A DNA stretch of 64,000 bases from Streptomyces sp. NBC_00442 (GTDB lineage: Bacteria; Actinomycetota; Actinomycetes; Streptomycetales; Streptomycetaceae), in assembly GCF_036014195.1 (NCBI RefSeq), contig NZ_CP107918.1, positions 868,001 through 932,000 on the forward strand, given 5' to 3'. Positions 8,184-17,436 of the stretch are shown here, piece by piece; positions within the stretch are counted from its first letter, which is position 1; every line of letters begins with the position of its first letter. Under the pieces are notes generated by a model. It searched no databases and was not told where the DNA came from. It worked only from the letters and a program-made list of their open reading frames with translations. Position numbers and translations under genes: made by a program.

Positions 8184-9074
8184 GTGTCCTCAGCTTCGCT
8201 AGCCTCGACCACGCCCGTCGTCGCCGTCCTCGGCACCGGCATCATGGGGTCCGGCATGGCCCGCAGTCTGATGCGCGCCGGGCTGTCCGTGCGGGTCTGG
8301 AACCGCACCCCGGAGAAGGTCCGGGCGCTGGCCGAGGAGGGGGCCACGGCCTTCCCGAGCCCCGAGGAGGCGGTGCGCGGCGCCGATGTCGTCCTCACGG
8401 CGCTGAACGACGGTCCGTCCGTCTCCGCCACCCTCGCGGCCGCCTCCGGCGGAACACACCCCGGGCAGCCGTGGCTCCAGGCCTCCACCGTCGGACCGGA
8501 CGCGACGGAGGAACTGGCTTCGCAGGCAGCCGAGTTGGGGGTGGCGTACTACGACTGCCCCGTGCTCGGCACCCGCGGCCCGGCCGAAGAGGGCAAGCTG
8601 ACCGTCTTCGTCTCGGGGCCGCCGGCGGCGCGCGAGCGCCTCGCGCCGGTGCTCGACGCGATCGGGCAGCGCACCGTCTGGGTCAGCCACGAGCCGGGCG
8701 GCGCCTCGCGCCTGAAGCTCGTCGCCAATACCTGGGTGATCAATCTGGTGGGCGCGGTCGCCGAATGCCTCGGCCTCGCCGAGGCCCTGCAGGTGGACCC
8801 CCGCCTCTTCCTGGACGCGCTCTCGGGCGGCCCGCTCGACACCCCCTATCTGCATGCCAAGTCCGCCGCCCTGCTCACCGGCGAGCTGGCGCCCAGCTTC
8901 GCCCTGTCGACCGCGCTGAAGGACACCCGTCTGATCCTCGAAGCGGCCGGGTCGGCGGGCGTCCGGCTCGACTTGACCGAGGCGTCGGCCGAGCGGTTCG
9001 CGCGGGCGGAGGCAGCCGGGCACGGCGCCGAGGACATGATCGCGACGTACTTCGCCGGCCGGACCGAGGAGTGA
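8184..9074 (+). CDS. NAD(P)-dependent beta-hydroxyacid dehydrogenase (HIBADH/6PGDH-like)
   Basis: A 296-residue member of the 3-hydroxyisobutyrate/tartronate-semialdehyde/imine reductase superfamily. The N-terminal Rossmann motif is VLGTGIMGSGMARSL with NRTPEKV after it, which usually signals NADP preference. The substrate loop is CPVLGTRGPAEEGKLTV, and the catalytic lysine lies in LKLVANTW, followed by the all-helical dimer domain. The exact substrate is not predictable. The GTG at 8184 has AGGAG at 8172-8176. It is monocistronic, about 230 bp from the upstream gene. Confidence 0.85.
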   Translation: MSSASLASTTPVVAVLGTGIMGSGMARSLMRAGLSVRVWNRTPEKVRALAEEGATAFPSPEEAVRGADVVLTALNDGPSVSATLAAASGGTHPGQPWLQASTVGPDATEELASQAAELGVAYYDCPVLGTRGPAEEGKLTVFVSGPPAARERLAPVLDAIGQRTVWVSHEPGGASRLKLVANTWVINLVGAVAECLGLAEALQVDPRLFLDALSGGPLDTPYLHAKSAALLTGELAPSFALSTALKDTRLILEAAGSAGVRLDLTEASAERFARAEAAGHGAEDMIATYFAGRTEE

Positions 9075-9253
9075 CCGGGCCCGGCGGGCCGGGGCGGTAA
9101 CTCCGGCGAGAAGGGTCCGGGCGGTTCGATAGCATGGCCCTGCCCATCGGGCGGGGGCGCCACCTGGTGTGAGCCCCCGGGTGGGCCTCCCTACCTGGGT
9201 TCGCCGCGGCCGCGCCGCGGTGCCGCACGTACGAACATAAGGAGCATCCGAGG

Positions 9254-10978
<1,725 letters not shown>

Positions 10979-11009
10979 CCTCCCCCACTCCGACGCGCTC
11001 TCAGAGCTT

Positions 11010-11049
11010 GACGCGGGGCCCCTGCCAGGATCGGCGGGGGCCCCGCGTC
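11010..11049 (+). terminator. Intrinsic-type terminator after metG
   Basis: Arms at 11010-11026 and 11033-11049 pair over 17 bp with one G-U pair and a six-base loop; there is no T-run, as is common in Streptomyces. It lies between the converging metG and phospholipase C genes and may serve both. Confidence 0.75.
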
Positions 11050-11141
11050 CGTGTGCCCGTGGGTCAGGCGTGTTCGTACGTTCCCGTGTGCTCGTGTGCT
11101 CGTCCGTGCTCGTGGGGAGCGGTGGCCCGCGCCCTCCGGGT

Positions 11142-13205
11142 TCAGGTGGTGAGCAGCGCCGGGTCGCTCAGGCCGGACGCGCCGGTCTCCACGTGACCGG
11201 CGAACCGGCGCAGGAAGGCCGAGTCGGCGTCGGAGGTGACCGACACGTCGTACCAGTTCTTGCTGGAGCGCAGATTCACGGTGTAGCGGACGGTGGCACC
11301 AGCGGCCACGGTCAAGGTGTGTGTCGCTCCCCCATAGGCCGCCGCGGTGGTGACCGTGAGGTGGACCGTGCTCGTGCCCGCGTTGGTCATGGTCAGATCG
11401 AGGTTCCCGGTGCCCGCGTTGTGGCGCGCGACGACCTCGGGTCCCGCGGTCTTGCCCGGGTTCTGGAAGGTGCGCAGGAATCCGTTGGGGCCGAAGACGC
11501 TGAGGTTGGTGACACCGCCCGAGTAGGCCGTGTTCCACGTGTCGGAGATCGTCTTGCCCGCCTCCGTCGTATAGGTCCAGGGGCCGTCGGTGCGGTTGGT
11601 CGAGGTGACCAGGAACTGCGCGCCGGCCGAGGCGCCGCCGCCGAAGGTGAGCGTGAACTTGCCCGTGCTCACGTTCGCCGCTCCGTCGACGAGGGGCGCG
11701 TAGCGCAGCGGCCGGGTGGGCCGGGCGCCCCGCTCCTGCTTGGGCAGGGTGCCGGTCGCGGGCGGCACCGGCACGAAGTCGGGGTGCCTGTTGTGGTCCG
11801 GCGGGACGTACGCGTCCGTCGAGGGCAGCGACGGGGCCGAGGAGTGGCTGCGGCCGAAGTCGAACGCCGAGGTCAGGTCGCCGCAGATCGCGCGCCGCCA
11901 GGGCGAGATGTTCGGCTCGTGCACGCCGAAGCGGCGTTCCATGAAGCGGATGATCGAGGTGTGGTCGAACGTCTCGGAGCAGGTGTAGCCGCCGGTGCTC
12001 CACGGCGAGACGACGAGCATCGGCACCCGCTGCCCCAGCCCGTACGGTCCGGCCGCGTAACTGGCGTTGCCCGGGAAGTAGTCGGGCCCCGTCGCCACGG
12101 TGGACAGCCCCTGGGATGCGCCGGAGGGCACGAACGGCGGAACCACGTGGTCGAAGAAGCCGTCGTTCTCGTCGTACGTGATGAACAGCGCCGTCTTGGC
12201 CCACACGTCCGGGTTGGACGTGAGCGCGTCCAGGACCTGGGAGATGTACCAAGCGCCGTAGTTCGAAGGCCAGTTGGGGTGCTCGGTGAAGGCTTCGGGC
12301 GCGGCGATCCAGGACACCTCGGGCAGCGTGCCGGCCTGGACGTCGGCCCTGAGGATGTCGAAGAAACCGTCGCCGTTCTTGGCGTTGGTGCCCGTACGCG
12401 CCTTGTCGTACAGCGGGTCGCCGGCCGTGGCGTTGCGGTAGGTGTTGAAGTACAGCAGCGAGTTGTCGCCGTAGTTGCCCCGGTAGGCGTCGTTGATCCA
12501 GCCCCAGCCGCCGGCCGCGTTCAGGCCGTCGCCGACGTCCTGGTAGATCTTCCAGGAGATGCCCGCCTGCTCCAGGCGCTCGGGATATGTGGTCCAGCCA
12601 TACCCCTTCTCGTCGTTGCCGAGGACGGGTCCGCCGCCAGTGGCGTCGTTGCCCGTGTAGCCCGTCCACATGTAGTAGCGGTTGGGGTCGGTGGAGCCGA
12701 TGAACGAACAGTGGTAGGCGTCGCAGATGGTGAACGAGTCGGCGAGCGCGTAGTGGAACGGGATGTCCTCACGCGTCATGTACGCCATCGTCGTGGACGT
12801 CTTGGCGGGGATCCACTGGTCGTACTTGCCGCCGTTGAACGCCTTGTGGCTGCCGTTCCAGTCGTGGTTCAGGTCCTGGATGAACTGGAGGCCCAGCTTG
12901 TCCGCCTTGGGGCGGAACGGGAGCACCTCCTTTCCCGCACCGACCTGGTGGAACACGGACTTTCCGCTGGGCAGGGTGACCGGCCGCGGGTCACCGAAAC
13001 CACGAACGCCGTTCAGGGAACCGAAGTAGTGGTCGAACGAACGGTTCTCCTGCATCAGGACGACGACGTGTTCGACGTCCTGAATGGTGCCGGTACCGCC
13101 CGCGGCCGGGATGGAGGCGGCCCGCGCGATGCTCTGCGACAGCGCGGCGAAGGCGGCGGTGCCGCCCGCGAGCTGCATGAACCGGCGCCGGTTGAGTTCA
13201 GCCAT
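11142..13205 (-). CDS. Tat-secreted phosphocholine-specific phospholipase C
   Basis: A 687-residue secreted phosphoesterase that hydrolyses phosphatidylcholine or sphingomyelin outside the cell. The N-terminus NRRRFMQLAGGTAAFAALS is a twin-arginine signal. The mature protein begins with the acid-phosphatase/phosphoesterase signature VVLMQENRSFDHYFGS and continues with family motifs (DLNHDW, YYMWTGY, TYDENDGFFDHV). Two C-terminal beta domains (from about residue 480) match the repeated C-terminal domains of this family. I use the ATG at 13205, which has AGAGG upstream and places the Tat motif at once; a 27-residue extension is possible. A PHO-box-like repeat sits upstream. Confidence 0.9.
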   Translation of the reverse strand: MAELNRRRFMQLAGGTAAFAALSQSIARAASIPAAGGTGTIQDVEHVVVLMQENRSFDHYFGSLNGVRGFGDPRPVTLPSGKSVFHQVGAGKEVLPFRPKADKLGLQFIQDLNHDWNGSHKAFNGGKYDQWIPAKTSTTMAYMTREDIPFHYALADSFTICDAYHCSFIGSTDPNRYYMWTGYTGNDATGGGPVLGNDEKGYGWTTYPERLEQAGISWKIYQDVGDGLNAAGGWGWINDAYRGNYGDNSLLYFNTYRNATAGDPLYDKARTGTNAKNGDGFFDILRADVQAGTLPEVSWIAAPEAFTEHPNWPSNYGAWYISQVLDALTSNPDVWAKTALFITYDENDGFFDHVVPPFVPSGASQGLSTVATGPDYFPGNASYAAGPYGLGQRVPMLVVSPWSTGGYTCSETFDHTSIIRFMERRFGVHEPNISPWRRAICGDLTSAFDFGRSHSSAPSLPSTDAYVPPDHNRHPDFVPVPPATGTLPKQERGARPTRPLRYAPLVDGAANVSTGKFTLTFGGGASAGAQFLVTSTNRTDGPWTYTTEAGKTISDTWNTAYSGGVTNLSVFGPNGFLRTFQNPGKTAGPEVVARHNAGTGNLDLTMTNAGTSTVHLTVTTAAAYGGATHTLTVAAGATVRYTVNLRSSKNWYDVSVTSDADSAFLRRFAGHVETGASGLSDPALLTT

Positions 13206-13301
13206 GAGTGAGGGCCTCTGCAAGCGTGAGGGAACAGGGGGCGAGAGGGGTGTATCAAGAACACCCGGGGCCGCGAAAGCCCCCATGTCGTCACTGTGAC
13301 A

Positions 13302-13323
13302 CTCAGCGGTACGTCAAACGAAC
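13302..13323 (-). promoter_or_regulatory. PHO-box-like direct repeat upstream of phospholipase C
   Basis: Read on the minus strand, two abutting 11-mers, GTTCGTTTGAC and GTACCGCTGAG, resemble the Streptomyces PhoP repeat unit (GTTCAyyyrsG), with about 8 and 7 matches of 11. They lie about 100 bp upstream of a secreted phospholipase, a plausible phosphate-scavenging target. The match is moderate and the assignment tentative. Confidence 0.3.
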
Positions 13324-13375
13324 AGGAACCGCATGTGGCAGCAGACCCCACACGTTGTGAAGTTTCTGTGGTCGC

Positions 13376-14047
13376 CTAGGCCATCCAGAAGAAGACGGCG
13401 GTCATCCGCTTGTCATCGATGGTGCTTCCGCAGTAGCCCGTCGCGCTGTGCATCGTGTTGGCGGTATAGAGCAGCAGCCGGTTGTAGCGATGTGCGACGC
13501 GCACGTCCTCAGTGAAGGAATCCGGGGGAACGAAGCGCGTACCGAGTGCTTCCACGAGGTTGTTGTGGGGCGCGGTGACCATGTTGCCGCCGAGCACTCC
13601 GCCGGGCAGGCTCTGCCGGAAGAAACTGGTGCCGCAGTCCTTGGGGGCGCGCGGACTGAGATAGAGGACCGCCGCATAGCGGCACAGCGCGCGCGAGTCG
13701 GTATGCGGGCGCGGCTCGCTCTCACCGGCGCCGACGACCTGAATGCAGTTGTGGTTGAGCGTCGCGCCGCCCGGAGCGGTGGCCTGCCACACCTCCTTCG
13801 CGCCGGTGTTGGCCCTGACCAGGCGTTCCACGCGGGCCAGCTCGGCGGGTGCGAGGCCGGGCATGGTCCGCAGCCCTGGCCACGACTCGGGTTTGTACGG
13901 ATATCCCTCGACCCAGTCGCTCTTGGCCACGCATCGGGCCCTCACTTCGTCGATGTTGGGCAGTACGTCGTCCAACACCCAGTAATCCCGGCCGAGTTTG
14001 GGCTTGCGATAAGGAAGGACCGGGAGCGCCGGACGAATGGGGGGCAT
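13376..14047 (-). CDS. 2OG-Fe(II) oxygenase-like protein (DUF6445 type)
   Basis: A 223-residue protein of the prolyl-hydroxylase/SM-20-like double-stranded beta-helix type. A metal triad is visible: HxD in PRPHTDSRALCRYAAVLYLS and a distal His in NTMHSATGY. The N-terminal segment YRKPKLGRDYWVLDDVLPN is characteristic of the group. The substrate is unknown. The start is taken at ATG 14047; an in-frame ATG at 14059 is also possible and neither has a clear ribosome site. It is divergent from the ROK regulator. Confidence 0.6.
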   Translation of the reverse strand: MPPIRPALPVLPYRKPKLGRDYWVLDDVLPNIDEVRARCVAKSDWVEGYPYKPESWPGLRTMPGLAPAELARVERLVRANTGAKEVWQATAPGGATLNHNCIQVVGAGESEPRPHTDSRALCRYAAVLYLSPRAPKDCGTSFFRQSLPGGVLGGNMVTAPHNNLVEALGTRFVPPDSFTEDVRVAHRYNRLLLYTANTMHSATGYCGSTIDDKRMTAVFFWMA

Positions 14048-14059
14048 GCGGCCGACCAT

Positions 14060-14584
14060 ACTGGCGGGTCTGGTCGCGCTCCCCTCCGAACAGGTCAACC
14101 TTTCCCCAATAGAGGGGAATTGACGAACGGCCACTTTGGGAGGGGGCTCGCAAATGTCCGATGGGCGATCACGCGAAAAGAAAAGCAAGGGCAAGAAAGG
14201 ACCATGCTCCAGTAACAGCTCGCTCCGCATTTCGTCAGGTCGCCCACCCTTGGTGGGGAGGTGAGGCAGGGCGGACGGGCGGACGGGTCCAGGGGTGGCT
14301 CGGCCGAGAAGGCGGACGCTCCGGGGCGGCCGAGCGGAGCATCCGGCCAAGCGGACGGACGGGCCTGGGGCCGGCCGGCCGGGCAGGCGGACCCACCGAG
14401 CGGGCGGGCCGGGGAGACAGGCCTCGGAGGGGTGGCCTGGGGGCCCGAGCACCCGGCCCGGCCGGCTGAGGGCCGGCCGGGCGCGAGCACCGGCCAGGCG
14501 GGGGCTGAGAGCGCTCTCGGCGGCCCGCCCCCGCCCCGGGCGGCACCCCGGGAGCCCGACGCTGGGCTTAGGCTCGGAGGTGAC
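14060..14584. other. Divergent intergenic region upstream of the ROK gene
   Basis: About 525 bp without a supported gene. It contains the inverted repeat TTCCCC-N6-GGGGAA at 14102-14119, near the oxygenase promoter side, and a long G/C tract made of short GGCGGACGGGC-like words (14265-14450), which opens spurious frames on both strands. The palindrome GAGAGCGCTCTC is at 14507-14518. A long minus-strand open frame through here and into the ROK gene is a composition artefact. Confidence 0.5.
14507..14518. promoter_or_regulatory. GAGAGCGCTCTC palindrome upstream of the ROK gene (copy 2 of 5)
   Basis: Perfect 12-bp palindrome in the context T...G, 66 bp upstream of the ROK start, a normal operator position. 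Near-copies with one mismatch lie inside the ROK gene (14702, 15545) and the next gene (16244). LacI- and ROK-type sugar regulators often bind related AGCGCT-centred palindromes in actinomycetes, so a role here is plausible but unproven. Confidence 0.45.
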
Positions 14585-15835
14585 ATGAACGACCACTCGA
14601 CCGTGCCCAGCCGCAACCGCCCCGCGCCGCTCGCGCCCAAGGCGGACAAGGACACCGTGCGCCGGCACAACCTCAGTCTTGTGCTGCGGGCCGTGTTCGA
14701 TGAAAGCGCTCTCAGTCGGGCCGGAGCCGCCGCCCGCACCGGCCTGACCAGGGCCGCGGTGTCCTCGCTCGCCGATCAGTTGATCCGCGGCGGGTTCCTC
14801 ACCGAGTCGGGCAAGTCGTTCAGCGGACAGGCGGGGCGCCCCGGCACCATGCTGACCCCGGCGCGCAGCGGTCCGGCCGGGGCCGGGGTCGAGGTCAACA
14901 TCGACTACGTATCGGTGTGCGTCGTGGACCTCGCGGGCACCGACCGCGTACGGCTCACGGAGCACCTCGACAACCGGGGTCAGCCGGCCACCGGCGTACT
15001 GACCCGGGCCGCAAGGATCACCGCGCGCGCCCTGGACTCGGCGGCCGATCAGGGTCTCCATCCGGTCGGCGTGGAACTGGCGCTGCCGGGCCTGGTCTCC
15101 CAGGGCTCCGTGCGGCAGGCGCCCAACCTGGGCTGGAAAGAGGTCGACGCCGAGGACCTGTTCAAAGCGGCCCTGTCCGACCTGAGGCCCGACTCGCCCG
15201 CCTCGACGGTCACTTCGGACAACGAGGCCAATCTCGCGGCACTCGCCGAGCTGTGGTTCGGCGGTACGGACGGACGGGTCGGCCACTTCCTCTACCTGAC
15301 CGGGGAGATCGGCGTGGGCGGGGCGGTCGTGGCCGGCGGCGAGCTGCTGCGCGGCGCGCACGGCTTCGCCGGCGAGATCGGGCACACGCCGGTGGATCCG
15401 GAGGGCCCCGAGTGCCGCTGTGGTTCGCGCGGCTGTCTGGAGCAGTACGCGGGCCAGTCGGCGCTGCTGCGGGCGGCGGGAATCGACGAGAACGCCGGAG
15501 TGCCCGGCGTCATCGAGCTGGAGCACAGGGCGCGGGCCGACGACGAGAGCGCTCTGCGCGCGCTCGACGACGCCGGCCGCACCCTGGGCATCGCCCTGTC
15601 CGGTGCGGTCAACCTCCTCGATCCGGACGCGGTCGTACTCGGCGGCATCTACCGCACATTGCTGCCCTGGCTCGCGCCCGCCGTGGAACGGGAGCTGTCC
15701 AGCCGGGCCGTGTCCGGGCTCTGGCCCCCCGGGAGCGGACGCGTCCGCGCCTCGTCCCTCGCCGGGGACGCCGCCCGGGGCGCGGCGGCCCGCGTCGTGC
15801 GCGGGATCGTCGCCGACCCGCTCGCCTATGAGTAG
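14585..15835 (+). CDS. ROK-family transcriptional regulator
   Basis: A 416-residue repressor-type ROK protein. The N-terminal winged helix (RRHNLSLVLRAVFDESALSRAGAAARTGLTRAAVSSL) covers residues about 22-75. The sugar-kinase-like ROK core follows, with the family signature GFAGEIGHTPVD and the zinc site CRCGSRGCLEQY. The ATP-site DxGxT motif is replaced (VEVNIDYVSV), so it is a regulator rather than a kinase, sensing a sugar or sugar phosphate. The ATG at 14585 has a strong GGAGGTGAC; the longer open frame upstream is low-complexity. The binding target may be the palindrome at 14507. Confidence 0.88.
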   Translation: MNDHSTVPSRNRPAPLAPKADKDTVRRHNLSLVLRAVFDESALSRAGAAARTGLTRAAVSSLADQLIRGGFLTESGKSFSGQAGRPGTMLTPARSGPAGAGVEVNIDYVSVCVVDLAGTDRVRLTEHLDNRGQPATGVLTRAARITARALDSAADQGLHPVGVELALPGLVSQGSVRQAPNLGWKEVDAEDLFKAALSDLRPDSPASTVTSDNEANLAALAELWFGGTDGRVGHFLYLTGEIGVGGAVVAGGELLRGAHGFAGEIGHTPVDPEGPECRCGSRGCLEQYAGQSALLRAAGIDENAGVPGVIELEHRARADDESALRALDDAGRTLGIALSGAVNLLDPDAVVLGGIYRTLLPWLAPAVERELSSRAVSGLWPPGSGRVRASSLAGDAARGAAARVVRGIVADPLAYE

Positions 15836-16031
15836 ATACGGCCTGCGCGTAGGCACCGTCGGTCGCCCCCCTCGCGCGGGGCGACGCCCCATGGGCCCGT
15901 GGCGGTCGATGCCGGGCCGGCCGCCGCGTGCGGCGTCGCCGGGGGGCCATTCCCGCCGATTCCGTTGACTGTCGGGGAGAATGCCGTACCGCGGTCTTGA
16001 GCGGCCGGCGCATACAGACGGGACTCGGCAG

Positions 16032-17057
16032 ATGACCGAAATCGAAGCGTCTCGTACGGCACCGGAGGCGTTCGCGGCGGGATGGGCGCTGCGCGACGTG
16101 GTGGTCGACGCACTCGAAGCACGCTGGCCCGCCGGGCGGACCGGCCTCGACGAGGTGTGCCGGCACTCCCTGTTGCCGGTGGGGAAGCTGCTCAGGCCCA
16201 GTCTGCTCCTCGCGAGCACCCAGGCCGTCGGCGGCGACCCCCTGAGAGCGCTCCCGGCGGCGGTCGCCACGGAGAGCGGACACGTCGGCAGCCTGATCCA
16301 CGACGACATCATCGACGCGGACACGGTCCGCCGAGGGCGTCCCGCCGCGCATACCCGGTACGGCACGGGCGAGGCCATCGTCGCGGGCGACCTGCTCTTC
16401 TTCTCGCTGTTCGAGTCCCTCGCCCAGTGCCGCGACCGAGGCGTCCCGGCCGACCTGGTGGTGACAGCGGTCGCGGCCATCTCACGGGCCGGGATGGACC
16501 TGTGCCGGGGCCAGAGCCTGGAGGCACGGCTCGCCGGACGGCAGGCGTTCGAGGTGGACCCGTACCTGGAGATGGTCCGGCTCAAGACGGCGGCGCTGTT
16601 CCGTGCGGCGTGCGAGGTCGGCGGCATCCTGGGAGGGGGCGGCCCGGCCGAGCTCGCCGCGTTGGTGGCGTACGCGAACCATCTGGGGGTCGCGTTCCAG
16701 GTTCACGACGATCTGCTGCCCTACACCAGCGACGCGGACACCACGGGCAAGGCTCCGACGAGCGACATCAGGAACGGCCGGCCGGTACTGCCGGTCGCCC
16801 TGGCCCATCGCGGCGCCGACCCGTCCACCCGGCTCGCGATCGAGGCCTGCCTGACGGAGCGGGGAGAGCCGGCCGCGGCGCTGGCCGCGCTCACGGAGAT
16901 CCTGCGGGCGTCCGGTGCGATCGAGGAGTCGTTCGCGCTGGCCGGACAGCACGCCAGGGCCGCCGTCGACGCGTTGGAAGCGCTCTCACCCGGCGAAGGG
17001 CGCGATCTGCTCGCCACGTTCGTGACACGCGCGCTCGCCGCGGCGCCGACCCCCTGA
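16032..17057 (+). CDS. Polyprenyl diphosphate synthase family protein
   Basis: A 341-residue all-helical trans-prenyltransferase that would condense isopentenyl diphosphate with an allylic diphosphate. The first aspartate-rich motif is intact (HDDIIDADTVRRGRPAAH). The second reads HDDLLPYTSDADTTGK: DD is present but the usual fifth aspartate of DDxxD is proline. Product length cannot be inferred with confidence. The ATG at 16032 has only a weak ribosome site. It stands between the ROK gene and the transposase-like gene, with no other isoprenoid gene nearby, so the pathway is unclear. Confidence 0.8.
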   Translation: MTEIEASRTAPEAFAAGWALRDVVVDALEARWPAGRTGLDEVCRHSLLPVGKLLRPSLLLASTQAVGGDPLRALPAAVATESGHVGSLIHDDIIDADTVRRGRPAAHTRYGTGEAIVAGDLLFFSLFESLAQCRDRGVPADLVVTAVAAISRAGMDLCRGQSLEARLAGRQAFEVDPYLEMVRLKTAALFRAACEVGGILGGGGPAELAALVAYANHLGVAFQVHDDLLPYTSDADTTGKAPTSDIRNGRPVLPVALAHRGADPSTRLAIEACLTERGEPAAALAALTEILRASGAIEESFALAGQHARAAVDALEALSPGEGRDLLATFVTRALAAAPTP

Positions 17058-17104
17058 CCCACGGGGTCCCGCTCCCCCAACCCTGCGCGCCCCGCAGCCC
17101 CGCG

Positions 17105-17225
17105 CGCACCGGCCATCCGTGTCCGCACCGGCCATCCGTGTCCGCACCGGCCCTCCCGTGTCCGTACCCGCACCTGCCACCCGTGTCCGCACCGGCCCTC
17201 CCTGACCGCGCCGGCCATCTCTGTA
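17105..17225 (+). repeat. Degenerate 19-bp tandem repeats
   Basis: Two exact 19-bp units (CGCACCGGCCATCCGTGTC at 17105-17123 and 17124-17142), followed by diverged copies to about 17225. Non-coding, between the polyprenyl synthase stop and the AT-rich promoter of the transposase-like gene. Confidence 0.7.
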
Positions 17226-17284
17226 CGCACCCTCGTCGCACCCCGCCCCCGCCACACCCCCAACCCGGCAGCTTTACAAGTGAC

Positions 17285-17334
17285 TTGACTCAATTTGACT
17301 CCGCCTGTTGAATTTTATCGAGTCGCAGAGTCAA
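17285..17334 (+). promoter_or_regulatory. AT-rich promoter with TTGACTC repeats
   Basis: TTGACT at 17285-17290 and TTGAAT at 17308-17313 have a 17-bp spacer and form a good vegetative-type promoter for the gene at 17437. TTGACTC occurs at 17285-17291 and again at 17295-17301, one helical turn apart, and its inverse GAGTCAA lies at 17328-17334. The repeats therefore cover -35, spacer and likely start site, a layout expected for a repressor operator. The patch is much more AT-rich than its surroundings. Confidence 0.6.
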
Positions 17335-17436
17335 CCGAGGGGGACGGCGCGATGAAGGACGACACCTGTCCCTTCCGCCGGCCCCTCCGCCGGGCTCCAG
17401 CGCCACCTACCGATTCAGGACACTCCCGGGGGCACC

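Noticed and set aside
9121..9253. T-box or other known riboswitch before metG.
   Set aside because: The T-box antiterminator consensus and specifier loop are not recognisable; only simple hairpins are visible.
13376..16627. A 1083-codon minus-strand open frame running through the oxygenase, the intergenic region and the ROK gene.
   Set aside because: Only its last 223 codons look like a protein; the rest is the antisense of the ROK and polyprenyl synthase genes, open because of high GC.
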